The notes under the pieces were generated by a model. That model saw only the letters and a list, made by a program, of their open reading frames with translations, was not told the DNA's origin and ran no database searches. From Vibrio hangzhouensis (GTDB lineage Bacteria > Pseudomonadota > Gammaproteobacteria > Enterobacterales > Vibrionaceae), in assembly GCF_900107935.1 (NCBI RefSeq), contig NZ_FNVG01000011.1:62001-126000 (forward strand): a stretch of DNA of 64,000 nt, read 5' to 3'. Positions 9,285-17,800 of the stretch are shown piece after piece (position 1 is the first letter of the stretch; every line of letters begins with the position of its first letter). The position numbers and the translations under genes are program-made.

Positions 9285-10190
9285 TTATCTGTCTTTTGGA
9301 TCCAACGCGTCACGAAGACCGTCGCCCACATAGTTAAAGCAGAACAGAGTGATCACCATAAAGGCGGCCGGGAACAGTAGCTGCCAGATCGCAACTTCCA
9401 TTGTGTTTGCACCTTCTTGAAGTAGTGCTCCCCAGCTAGTCATAGGCTCTTGAACACCCAGACCAAGGAATGACAAGAATGATTCCGTTAGGATCATGCT
9501 CGGAATAAGTAGCGTTGAATATACCGCAACGATACCCAATACATTTGGAACAATGTGACGCGTAATGATCTTCCAGTTACTCACACCACAAACGTGTGCT
9601 GCCTCGATGAACTCTTTGCTGCGCAGACTCAGAGTCTGGCCACGTACGATACGTGCCATATCCAGCCAGGCAATCGCACCGATGGCTACGAAGATAAGAA
9701 CAATGTTACGACCAAAGAATGTCACCAGTACAATAACCAGGAACATGAATGGCACAGCGTATAGGATTTCCAGGATACGCATCATAATACGGTCAACACG
9801 ACCACCAATGAAGCCGGAAGTTGCGCCATAAAGGGTACCGATAAGAACCGCGACCAAGGCACCAAGCACACCCACCATCAGAGAAATACGACCACCAACC
9901 AGTGTACGTACGTATAAATCTCGTCCCAGGGCGTCAGTACCAAACCAGTGCTCAGCACTTGGTGACGCATGCATGGCATACCAGTCCGTATCATCAAATG
10001 CGTACTCGGCCATCATCGGCAGGAAAACGACTGCTAGAGTCATTAGTAACAGGATAAACAAGCTGACCATGGCCGCTTTGTTGCGCATAAATCGAATACG
10101 CGCGTCTTGCCAAAGGCTTCGGCCTTCAACTTCTAAGTTTTCTGAAAACTTTTCAATCGCTTCCAGATTATCTTTTTTCGTTAGCATCAT
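9285..10190 (-). CDS. oppC: oligopeptide ABC transporter permease OppC
   Basis: This is one of the two inner-membrane permease subunits. The protein has an N-terminal extension, then six membrane segments and the BPD_transp_1 EAA loop (EAAHVCGVSNWKIITRHIVPN) that docks the ATPase. The start at 10190 follows AAGGGAG with about 7 nt spacing and gives 301 residues. A GTG at 10196 is also possible. It lies 12 nt after oppB. Confidence 0.94.
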   Translation of the reverse strand: MMLTKKDNLEAIEKFSENLEVEGRSLWQDARIRFMRNKAAMVSLFILLLMTLAVVFLPMMAEYAFDDTDWYAMHASPSAEHWFGTDALGRDLYVRTLVGGRISLMVGVLGALVAVLIGTLYGATSGFIGGRVDRIMMRILEILYAVPFMFLVIVLVTFFGRNIVLIFVAIGAIAWLDMARIVRGQTLSLRSKEFIEAAHVCGVSNWKIITRHIVPNVLGIVAVYSTLLIPSMILTESFLSFLGLGVQEPMTSWGALLQEGANTMEVAIWQLLFPAAFMVITLFCFNYVGDGLRDALDPKDR

Positions 10191-10202
10191 TACCACACTC
10201 CC

Positions 10203-11123
10203 TTAGTAACGAATTTTCGGGTCGATCATTGCTAGCAGAATATCAACGACCGCATTGAACAGAATGAAAAGGAAACCAATGAGTATGGTGACCCCCATTA
10301 CTAACGAATAGTCTCGGTTAAACGCTGCGTTCACGAACAGCTTACCGATGCCAGGAAGACCGAAGATAGTCTCGATAACTACCGAACCAGTGATGATACC
10401 TACGAACGCTGGCCCCATGTACGAAACAACAGGTAGTAGAGCAGGCTTAAGCGCATGCTTGATAATAATATAGCGGTAGCTTAACCCCTTCGCACGGGCT
10501 GTACGAATAAAGTTACTGTTAAGAGTTTCAATCATGCTACCACGTGTAATACGGGCAAAAGTTGCCACATACAGTAAAGACATACCAATAATAGGTAGAG
10601 CCATGTACTTGAAGGAGCCGTCATTCCAGCCCCCCGCAGGAAGCCAACCCAAATTAATTGAGAAAATATAAATCAGCACTGGTGCGAGTACGAAAGATGG
10701 CATGACCACCCCGAGCATGGCTGTCGCCATGATCCCGTAATCCAGCCAGCTGTTTTGCCGGAGTGCGGCTATGGTTCCGACCGTTACCCCCATGATGACC
10801 GTAAAGATAAAGGCAAGGAAACCTACTTTCGCGGAAACAGGCAGTGCATTAGCCACCAGCTCATTTACAGTAAAGTCTTTGTATTTGAAAGAAGGACCGA
10901 AGTCACCTTGCAAAATGTTGGTCAGATAAGTGGTGTATTGCTCAAATACAGGCTTATCCAAACCATATTTCGCGTTGATGTTCGCCATTACCTCAGGCGG
11001 TAATGGACGCTCACTCGAAAAAGGGTTACCTGGCGCGAAGCGCATCAGGAAAAAAGATACAGTGATCAATACCAGTAGCGTCGGTATCGCTTCAAAGATC
11101 CGTTTCATAATGAATTTAAACAT
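10203..11123 (-). CDS. oppB: oligopeptide ABC transporter permease OppB
   Basis: This is the second permease subunit, 306 residues from the Met at 11123, which equals the E. coli length. It begins with the family-typical FIMKRIFEAIPTLLVLITVSFFLMRFAPG. The EAA-like loop reads RTARAKGLSYRYIIIKHALKPA. The start at 11123 follows GGATGAG; an upstream Met at 11135 would add four residues. The region just upstream (11135-11147) is the predicted pairing site of the OppZ-like RNA, so this translation start is the probable point of operon autoregulation. Confidence 0.94.
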   Translation of the reverse strand: MFKFIMKRIFEAIPTLLVLITVSFFLMRFAPGNPFSSERPLPPEVMANINAKYGLDKPVFEQYTTYLTNILQGDFGPSFKYKDFTVNELVANALPVSAKVGFLAFIFTVIMGVTVGTIAALRQNSWLDYGIMATAMLGVVMPSFVLAPVLIYIFSINLGWLPAGGWNDGSFKYMALPIIGMSLLYVATFARITRGSMIETLNSNFIRTARAKGLSYRYIIIKHALKPALLPVVSYMGPAFVGIITGSVVIETIFGLPGIGKLFVNAAFNRDYSLVMGVTILIGFLFILFNAVVDILLAMIDPKIRY

Positions 11124-11253
11124 AAACTCATCCATCCAGTCTGTGACAATTAAAAAAAAGCAATAGACGCTGCATGTGTCTCCACATGCAGTGTCTTCAT
11201 AGTTATAGTTTTTTTTGAGTAGGAACTACTCTTTAAGCATTACTCGTTGAGCA

Positions 11254-12882
11254 TTACTCTACGATGTACATATCTTTTGAGAACAACTTATCTTCAGCGT
11301 TGTTGCTTGGGTAACCACCCACTTTAGGTGATACTAAGCGAGAAGTAACGTACTGGTAGATCGGTGCAATTGGCATGTCCGCAGCAAGCAGTTTTTCAGC
11401 TTTCACGTACAACTCTTCACGCTCTGCATCGCTGGTAGCAGCCATAGCTTGAGCCATTAGAGCATCGTACTCTTTGCTGTTGTACTTAGGATCGTTTGAG
11501 CTGTTGTTCGATTGCATTAGTGACAGGAAGCTTGATGCTTCGTTATAGTCGCCACACCAACCCGCACGAGTCACGTCGAAGTTACCTTGACGACGTGTAT
11601 CCAGGTACGTTTTCCACTCTTGGTTTTCAAGTGTTACTTTTACACCCAGATCTTTTTTCCACATAGACTGGATTGCTGTTGCAATCTTCTTGTGGTTTTC
11701 AGATGTGTTGTAAAGTAGTGTGAACTCAAGAGGGTTGTTCTTATCGAAGCCCGCTTCAGCAAGCAGTTTCTTCGCTTCTGCAATGCGCTCTTTCTGAGAA
11801 AGCTGACCGTAAGCTGGTAGCTCTGGGTTAAATCCAGCTGTGATCTCAGGCGTTAGGAAGTACGCTGGCTTCTGACCTTGGCCAAGAATCGCGTTTGCTA
11901 CGATGTTACGATCGATTGTGTAAGACAGTGCCTTACGTACACGAACGTCATCAAACGGCGCTTTAGCGTTGTTGAAGCCGTAGTAGTAAGAGCATAGGTT
12001 GCCCTTAACATCGACTGAGTCAGAGTGGTCTTTCTTCAGGCGCTTGAAGTGCTCGATCGGCAGTTCATTTGTGATTTGGATTTCGCCAGATAGGAAACGG
12101 TTCATTTCCGCAACCTGGTTTTCGATAGGCAGGAACGTAACTTTATTGATTACTGTCTTATCGTTGTCCCAGTAGTTAGCGCTACGTACTAGTTCAATAC
12201 GCTCGTTCACTACCCACTTTTCCAGAACAAATGCACCGTTGCCTACGAAGTTTTCAGGTTTAGTCCACTGATCACCAAATTTCTCTACTGTCGCTTGGTG
12301 TACAGGTTTCACTGTTGTGTGACCCATCATTTTCACGAAGTAAGGAACCGCTTGCTCTAGTTGAATAACCAGAGTGTGGTCATCAAGCGCTTTAACACCC
12401 AGTGTTTCTTTGTCTTTTTTGCCAGCGATGATATCTGCTGCGTTTTCCATAGTGGTCATTTCAAGGTACCACGAGTATGGAGAAGCAGTGTTTGGATCAA
12501 CCGCACGTTTAAAGCTGTACACGAAGTCTTGCGCTGTCACAGGATCGCCGTTTGACCACTTCGCGTCTTTGCGAAGATGGAAAGTAAACTTCGTGTTGTC
12601 TGTCGTTTCCCAAGACTCTGCAACACCAGGGATAGTATTACCGTCAGCGTCCTGGTTCACCAAGCCTTCTAATAGATCACGAATTACGTGAGACTCTGGC
12701 ACACCTTCAGTTTTGTGTGGGTCAATAGATGCTACTTCTGTACCGTTACCACGAACTAGCTCTTGCTTTGCAGCCAGTTTAGTACCCGCAGGAACGTCTG
12801 CGGCAAGGGTAGAAAAAGAAGTAGCAGCCACTGCCATGCCAGCGCCTAGAAGTAGCGCTTGCGTGATTTTATTCTTATACAT
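11254..12882 (-). CDS. oppA: periplasmic oligopeptide-binding protein OppA
   Basis: This is the substrate receptor of the importer. From the Met at 12882 it is 542 residues with a Sec signal peptide ending in STLA-A near residue 27. SBP_bac_5 features follow: VRGNGTEVASIDPHKTEGVPES, LRKDAKWSNGDPVTAQDFVYSFKR and FDDVRVRKALSYTIDR. An upstream TTGGAG supports this start; the 11-residue extension in the longer frame has no membrane-export logic. The 130-nt gap to oppB separates the abundant binding protein from the transporter genes, where OppZ-type regulation would act. A CRP-like box lies about 400 nt upstream. Confidence 0.96.
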   Translation of the reverse strand: MYKNKITQALLLGAGMAVAATSFSTLAADVPAGTKLAAKQELVRGNGTEVASIDPHKTEGVPESHVIRDLLEGLVNQDADGNTIPGVAESWETTDNTKFTFHLRKDAKWSNGDPVTAQDFVYSFKRAVDPNTASPYSWYLEMTTMENAADIIAGKKDKETLGVKALDDHTLVIQLEQAVPYFVKMMGHTTVKPVHQATVEKFGDQWTKPENFVGNGAFVLEKWVVNERIELVRSANYWDNDKTVINKVTFLPIENQVAEMNRFLSGEIQITNELPIEHFKRLKKDHSDSVDVKGNLCSYYYGFNNAKAPFDDVRVRKALSYTIDRNIVANAILGQGQKPAYFLTPEITAGFNPELPAYGQLSQKERIAEAKKLLAEAGFDKNNPLEFTLLYNTSENHKKIATAIQSMWKKDLGVKVTLENQEWKTYLDTRRQGNFDVTRAGWCGDYNEASSFLSLMQSNNSSNDPKYNSKEYDALMAQAMAATSDAEREELYVKAEKLLAADMPIAPIYQYVTSRLVSPKVGGYPSNNAEDKLFSKDMYIVE

Positions 12883-13281
12883 GCATTTAACTCCAAGTTT
12901 TAATTTTGCATCCATGACTTCTTCGCAGGATTGCCAGAACGGACAGCATTTTAGATTTATTTAGCTCACATTGTGAGCATTAAATTCTAAATCCTTACGA
13001 AGATTGCGGTTCACATTACCAACCTTCGAAGCAATTTGCCATATTTTTGTAGTAAAAACGGCATAATTCGCCTGTGGAAGGTAAAAATCAGGTGAACATT
13101 CTGTAATGTAAGGTGAATTGACAACTTCTCACCAAAATGTGAGGTCTCACCAGAAATTAATGTCGATAGTTCTGATAATTAACCGTTTCTCAGCATATTA
13201 TGCCTAAAAATCAATGGTTAATTTAACAATTCGTTTTCATTCTACTCTGCCGATAGAATTATCAAATGTCAAAAAAAACCT

Positions 13282-13303
13282 AAATGTGAACATAATCACA
13301 TTT
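13282..13303. promoter_or_regulatory. CRP box upstream of oppA
   Basis: TGTGA-N6-TCACA with flanking AAA and TTT, a near-perfect match to the 22-bp CRP consensus. It lies about 90 nt upstream of a candidate -10 of oppA (13196-13201), putting its centre near -103, an allowed class I position. It is beyond the LuxR-type gene's terminator, so oppA is the likely target. Confidence 0.7.
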
Positions 13304-13340
13304 AGTCGCCGACCTTAAAAAACCCTAAGATACAGATCAC

Positions 13341-13377
13341 AAAAAAAAACCCGATCTCTGACTACCAAGAGATCGGG
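13341..13377 (-). terminator. terminator downstream of luxR-type gene
   Basis: On the minus strand CCCGATCTCT pairs with AGAGATCGGG across an 8-nt loop and runs into nine T residues. It is about 160 nt past the stop codon, leaving a long 3' UTR. Confidence 0.85.
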
Positions 13378-13536
13378 TAAACTGATGTAGTCACGCGGCT
13401 CAAGCGCGAGCTCAGATAAGGAGATGTTTCACTTACAGACGTTGTAAACGTGTGCTTGTTCCAACGCTTATGATGTTAAATATTTTTAACGATTGTTAAA
13501 ATAACCCTATCAGGTGACATCAGTATCTCCTTAACA

Positions 13537-14379
13537 TCAATGCACGTGTTTCCCATCAAAATAGACGGTAAGAGGATCGATATTGCTGTTTGCTGGTACC
13601 GTTGAAGCGGCTTCCAAGAACAACGAAAACAGCTCTGATTGTGAAGATATCTTGAGTTTGTTGTGAATGCGCTTTCGATACACCTTGACGGTTTCTGTAC
13701 TGACCTCGAGAAGCGGCGCAATCGCTTTAGTCGAATACCCCTGGAGCACTAACTGAGTTACCTGACATTCTCGTTCACTCAAGAAATCCTTGCCAAAGTT
13801 ACTAAAAATGTCATTTAACTGGTGACCGATTGTTCTTTGCTGCGGATCACCCAGTTCATAGTGCTTGCGAATCGCTGACTTTATCTCAGCAAAGTATTGC
13901 TCTAGACGAGACTTCTCATCAAACTCTACTTTGTCTTTTCCTCTTAAACCGAGTGACAAAACTAACGTATACCCTTCTGAGCAGGTCACTATCATCCCTA
14001 ATTCTTGCTTTAAGCCTGTCTGCTTATAGATCTTATGATAATAGTCACTCATATAGAACTCATCAGGTGCGATGTCACTCAACTTATATATCCCTTCTCG
14101 TGTCCCTCTTTTGATCAACTGATAAAAAGGGTCGAGTACCAAAGCACCTATAAATTCCTTATCAACACTTTGCTTCTCAAAGAAGGTAGTATCGTTGTAA
14201 CCGATGACTGGCGGAGCATCGGCACTAAACCCCATGACGACCATACTTTCATAGTCGACAATCGAGGTAAGTAATTCAGACAGCCTTGCTAAAAAGTCAT
14301 TTTCACCGATGGCGTCAATTACTGCGGGATAATGACGGTGGAATTCACTCCACCCTTCCATTGTGACAGACATAGACAC
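13537..14379 (-). CDS. LuxR-family transcriptional regulator
   Basis: A 280-residue DNA-binding regulator. The C-terminal GerE/LuxR helix-turn-helix spans about residues 199-242 (FLSERECQVTQLVLQGYSTKAIAPLLEVS, then TETVKVYRKRIHNKL). The first ~195 residues do not show an autoinducer-binding or receiver domain that I can recognise; they may sense a small ligand. It is divergent from an acyl-CoA ligase and followed by an MFS permease whose promoters share a dyad, so it is inferred to control those two genes. The start Met has other ATGs nearby but is the first in frame (MSMSVTMEG). Confidence 0.85.
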   Translation of the reverse strand: MSMSVTMEGWSEFHRHYPAVIDAIGENDFLARLSELLTSIVDYESMVVMGFSADAPPVIGYNDTTFFEKQSVDKEFIGALVLDPFYQLIKRGTREGIYKLSDIAPDEFYMSDYYHKIYKQTGLKQELGMIVTCSEGYTLVLSLGLRGKDKVEFDEKSRLEQYFAEIKSAIRKHYELGDPQQRTIGHQLNDIFSNFGKDFLSERECQVTQLVLQGYSTKAIAPLLEVSTETVKVYRKRIHNKLKISSQSELFSLFLEAASTVPANSNIDPLTVYFDGKHVH

Positions 14380-14724
14380 TCCTTATCATTTTTTCTTACT
14401 GCTCTTATGAAGTACCACGACTGGGTGACAGACTCAATGCAACAAGCCAGACACCAATCGACTAAACCAAATGTTCACCCTGTCACCCATTCGATATCTA
14501 AAAAGCACTAAGTTCATTCTAGTTAAATATATCTACCATGCTGACAAATATATTATCCCTAAAAAAGTAAATTACCCCTGATTTGAGGAATGTTGTCACA
14601 GTTTTTCTTCAGCACTCCCCGCTCCTACCGTCCTACAAACAAGCTACGTAACCCTATCGGGGTACATACCCATTGCGCATACGATCACATACTATTCACA
14701 TACCTATAACAAATGGAGTGCCCT
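14380..14724. other. divergent luxR-type / acyl-CoA ligase promoter region
   Basis: This region carries no gene. Near the ligase it holds ACCC-TATC-GGGG (14651-14662), an overlapping GGGTA-CA-TACCC palindrome (14661-14672 region), and a -10-like TATAAC at 14705-14710. The same arrangement recurs before the MFS gene. The luxR-type side is AT-rich with no clear operator. Confidence 0.5.
14651..14710 (+). promoter_or_regulatory. ligase promoter with ACCC-N4-GGGG dyad and TATAAC -10
   Basis: The dyad ACCC-N4-GGGG starts 54 nt upstream of TATAAC, and the stretch ending CCTATAACAAA is shared with the MFS promoter at 16433-16490 (52 nt spacing there). The dyad centre would be near -60, a usual activator position for LuxR/NarL-type regulators. 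Confidence 0.5.
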
Positions 14725-16341
14725 ATGAAAGGTCAGATGATGGATGTCCCACTGACAATAACTGAAATTATGCGCCACGCGGACAGAATAAATGGAGAGA
14801 CTGAAGTTGTGTCGGTCGCCTACGATAATCCGCGCCACCGCTATACCCTCTCCGACGCCTTCAAACGAACCCGAAAACTAGCTAACGCCCTGAAATCCCT
14901 TGGAATAAAAAAGGGAGACCGAATCGCTACGCTGGCATGGAATGACTATCGTCATCTGGAGCTATATTATGCTATCTCTTGTTCAGGAAGTGTCCTGCAT
15001 ACGATTAACCCCAGACTGTTCCCGGAACAGATAGAGTACATCATCAATCATGCAGAAGACGGAATCGTATTTTTCGACCCTCTGTTTGCTCCACTAATAG
15101 AAGGTTTGCAGGCGAAATGTCCTAGCGTGAAACATTTTATTGCTTTGTGCGATGCTGCACACTTACCCGAAACCAGTATTCCGGAGTTAATGGACTACGA
15201 GAGTTTCATAGAATCACACAACGACAGCTTCGACTGGCCACAGCTTGCCGAGGATGATGCGAGTTCGCTGTGCTACACATCAGGAACTACTGGCCACCCT
15301 AAAGGCGTACTTTACTCCCACCGCTCAACGGTTCTGCATTCACTGGCCAGCGCATTGCCTGATGCCTTCTCACTTTCAGTGCACGATACTGTCATGCCTA
15401 TAGTACCTATGTTCCATGTTAACGGTTGGGGCCTCGCCTACAGCGCACCGATGACAGGCACCAAACTGGTACTGCCTGGACCTAAAATGGCTGACGGTGA
15501 AACGCTTACCGATCTTATTAACAATGAAGAGGTCACCATGACCGCCGGGGTACCTGTGGTCTGGCTAACATTGCTGGAGCACTTAAAGCAAAGTGATACT
15601 CAGGTTCCCTCTTTGTCTCGCATCATTGTCGGCGGCTCCGCGTGCCCAGAATTATTGATTCAGGAGTACGACGAACTATTTGATGTCTCTGTTCACCATG
15701 CCTGGGGCATGACGGAAATGAGCCCTCTTGGTACTTTCAATCAAATGACGCCCAAGATCGCCGCACTCTCTGAACAAGAACAAATGGCCTACAAACTGAA
15801 GCAAGGTCGTATCGTATTTGGGGTAGACATGCGCATCGAAGATTGGCAGGGAGAAGCCGTCGAGTGGGATGGTCATCAGTTCGGCGCGGTAAAAGTTCGC
15901 GGGCCTTGGGTCGCCTCCGGTTACTATAAGCAGGGTGAATCTATAGATAGCAATGGTTATTTCGATACCGGTGACGTTGCTAGTATTGATCCCCATGGTT
16001 ACATGTTAATTACCGACCGCTCAAAAGATGTCATCAAATCAGGGGGCGAATGGATAAGTTCCATTGAGCTGGAGAATATTGCCGTCGGCCACCCTGATAT
16101 AAAAGAGGCCGCAGTCATTGGCGTACCGCATAAAAAATGGGGAGAACGCCCCTTACTCATCGCAGTAACGCGTGACGTGGACGTGTCAGCAGAAGAGTTA
16201 CTGGCACATTTTGAAGGCAAAGTGGCTAAGTTCTGTATGCCAGATGCGGTCGAGTTTATTAAAGAGCTGCCCCATACCGCCACAGGCAAACTCAGCAAAA
16301 AAGATCTGCGAGAGCAGTTTGCCAGTTACGTCTTAGGTTAA
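14725..16341 (+). CDS. AMP-binding fatty-acyl-CoA synthetase (AlkK/DmdB-like)
   Basis: This protein activates a carboxylic acid to its CoA thioester via an acyl-adenylate. Motifs in order: YTSGTTGHPKGVLYSHRS (P-loop), GMTEMSP, TGDVASIDPHGYMLITDRSKD, and the catalytic lysine in TATGKLSKKDL near the C-terminus. The whole layout, including VLHTINPRLFPEQIEYIINHAED, is that of medium/long-chain acyl-CoA ligases of the AlkK/DmdB type; substrate is not predictable. The start at 14725 is chosen because GGAG lies 6 nt upstream; 538 residues. It is probably activated by the divergent LuxR-type gene. Confidence 0.88.
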   Translation: MKGQMMDVPLTITEIMRHADRINGETEVVSVAYDNPRHRYTLSDAFKRTRKLANALKSLGIKKGDRIATLAWNDYRHLELYYAISCSGSVLHTINPRLFPEQIEYIINHAEDGIVFFDPLFAPLIEGLQAKCPSVKHFIALCDAAHLPETSIPELMDYESFIESHNDSFDWPQLAEDDASSLCYTSGTTGHPKGVLYSHRSTVLHSLASALPDAFSLSVHDTVMPIVPMFHVNGWGLAYSAPMTGTKLVLPGPKMADGETLTDLINNEEVTMTAGVPVVWLTLLEHLKQSDTQVPSLSRIIVGGSACPELLIQEYDELFDVSVHHAWGMTEMSPLGTFNQMTPKIAALSEQEQMAYKLKQGRIVFGVDMRIEDWQGEAVEWDGHQFGAVKVRGPWVASGYYKQGESIDSNGYFDTGDVASIDPHGYMLITDRSKDVIKSGGEWISSIELENIAVGHPDIKEAAVIGVPHKKWGERPLLIAVTRDVDVSAEELLAHFEGKVAKFCMPDAVEFIKELPHTATGKLSKKDLREQFASYVLG

Positions 16342-16353
16342 CCTTTATTGGTT

Positions 16354-16392
16354 AAAACGGGCTCGCTATCCTGAAAAGGGGCGAGCCCTTTT
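16354..16392 (+). terminator. terminator after the acyl-CoA ligase
   Basis: GGGCTCGC pairs with GCGAGCCC across a 14-nt loop and ends in TTTT. It separates the ligase from the MFS gene, which has its own promoter. Confidence 0.7.
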
Positions 16393-16432
16393 GATATTTA
16401 ACACACAAAGCACAATTATTAACAACTCTGTA

Positions 16433-16490
16433 ACCCAAATGGGTACTACAGCAATCTGGCATATCGGCTCATTATTAACATATCTATAAC
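16433..16490 (+). promoter_or_regulatory. MFS promoter with ACCC-N4-GGGT dyad and TATAAC -10
   Basis: ACCC-AAAT-GGGT at 16433-16444 lies 52 nt before TATAAC (16485-16490). The element and the adjoining CTATAACAAA match the ligase promoter, implying a shared activator, most simply the LuxR-type protein encoded at 13537-14379. Confidence 0.5.
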
Positions 16491-16521
16491 AAACCTAATC
16501 TAGGATGGATAGGAGAATACT

Positions 16522-17739
16522 ATGTTAAAACACGTTGTGAGCCCGGCTCGGACGATCGACTCCAGAGCACTGATCATCGCAGCCATGATGCTCGTGATGT
16601 TTGCCCCAAATGCCTTTAACTTCTTACCCTTCATGCTTGGAGGTGCTGCGGAAGTTATGTCGCTGAATGATGCTCAAATTGAAAGCATTGCGATGTATGA
16701 ATTGCTAGCAACCGCCCTCTCTTCTCTACTCTTTTCTCTGCTACTGATTCGTCGTACTAACTGGCGCTATATTGGCTATCTGGCTGCACTTGCTCTGATT
16801 GCGGGTAACTACCTGAGCATGACTGCACCGGATTTTGACAGCTTCATAATCAGCCGACTTATTTCTGGTAGCGGCCAGGGTATTGGCTATTCACTTGGAT
16901 TAGTAGGCATGAGTGTTACCCGTCATCCGGGTCGCAACTTTGGTTACATGATCGCTGCACTGAATATCTGGCTCATCACCTGGTTCATTATGATCCCTGA
17001 ATTAATGGCAACTTATGGTCTTGATGCACTCTACCAGTTCTTTATGTTTGCTTCGGCATTGTGTCTGGTCGCGTTTTGGTTCTATCCTGATAATGGCCGC
17101 TTGGATAAAGATAAACAGATCACTGAGAACACCAACGGTCAGGTCGACAAAAAAACGTTCGTCGTTCCAATGATTTGGGTTGGCGGTGCATTCCTGGTTT
17201 ACAGCCTGAGTCTTGGCATCATTTACCCGTACATTGAGATCATCGGTGCTGATATGCAGGCTTCGACTGAAGATGTTGGTCTGGTATTAGCAGTAGGTTC
17301 AGTGATGGCCGTTGTCGGTGGTATTCTGACCGCTGTCGTAGACAAAAAGTACAGCCATACCACCATCATTGTTTCATTGAGTATCATTAATGGTGCTGTC
17401 TGCTTTGGCATGGCAACTACTCAAGACACTGCATCATTCCTCGGCTTCTCTGCTTTCTATATCATGCTCTGGAATATGATGTATGCTCGTTACTACACCG
17501 CTTTGGCCACTACGGACAAATCCGGGTACTTCAGCTCCTACGGTCCGGAAATTGGCACTGTGGGATTAGCAATGGGACCTATCGTTGCACAAGCAGCAAC
17601 AGCAACTGGTGACTTTCAGGGTCAAGTCGGAGTGGGTGCAATATGTATCGCGGTAGCCACCGTTATGGTTTTCATCGGTCTGAACAAATCCAGAGTCATT
17701 GAGAGAAATCTGGAATCCACCATCGAAGCAAAGCAGTAG
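16522..17739 (+). CDS. MFS permease, substrate unknown
   Basis: A 405-residue inner-membrane protein with about 12 hydrophobic segments and a central hydrophilic loop at about residues 190-215 (DNGRLDKDKQITENTNGQVDKK), the usual MFS two-half layout. Conserved-looking stretches include SRLISGSGQGIGYSLGLVGMSVTRHPGRNFGYM. No substrate can be named. Its promoter matches that of the acyl-CoA ligase, so it may import or export the acid that the ligase activates. Confidence 0.8.
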   Translation: MLKHVVSPARTIDSRALIIAAMMLVMFAPNAFNFLPFMLGGAAEVMSLNDAQIESIAMYELLATALSSLLFSLLLIRRTNWRYIGYLAALALIAGNYLSMTAPDFDSFIISRLISGSGQGIGYSLGLVGMSVTRHPGRNFGYMIAALNIWLITWFIMIPELMATYGLDALYQFFMFASALCLVAFWFYPDNGRLDKDKQITENTNGQVDKKTFVVPMIWVGGAFLVYSLSLGIIYPYIEIIGADMQASTEDVGLVLAVGSVMAVVGGILTAVVDKKYSHTTIIVSLSIINGAVCFGMATTQDTASFLGFSAFYIMLWNMMYARYYTALATTDKSGYFSSYGPEIGTVGLAMGPIVAQAATATGDFQGQVGVGAICIAVATVMVFIGLNKSRVIERNLESTIEAKQ

Positions 17740-17769
17740 AATAAATACAACCTTCAGTTGATAGGAGCA

Positions 17770-17798
17770 AGAGCCGATACATATCGGCTCTTTTTTTT
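17770..17798 (+). terminator. terminator after the MFS gene
   Basis: AGAGCCGATA pairs with TATCGGCTCT over a 2-nt loop, followed by eight T residues. It lies three bases before the convergent oxidoreductase stop. Confidence 0.9.
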
Positions 17799-17800
17799 GC

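Larger units (their letters stand above)
12883..13536. other. long oppA upstream region and luxR-type 3' region
   Basis: This 654-nt region has no gene. From the oppA side it holds a perfect 15-bp inverted repeat GCTCACA-T-TGTGAGC (12964-12978), an AT-rich stretch with a possible minus-strand -10 CATAAT at 13196-13201, a CRP box centred at 13292-13293, and a strong minus-strand terminator at 13341-13377. The last ~160 nt (13378-13536) belong to the 3' UTR of the LuxR-type gene. Confidence 0.5.

Noticed and set aside
13476..13721. 81-codon minus-strand ORF at the end of the LuxR-type gene
   Set aside because: It overlaps the helix-turn-helix coding region in another frame; the LuxR frame is clearly the real one.
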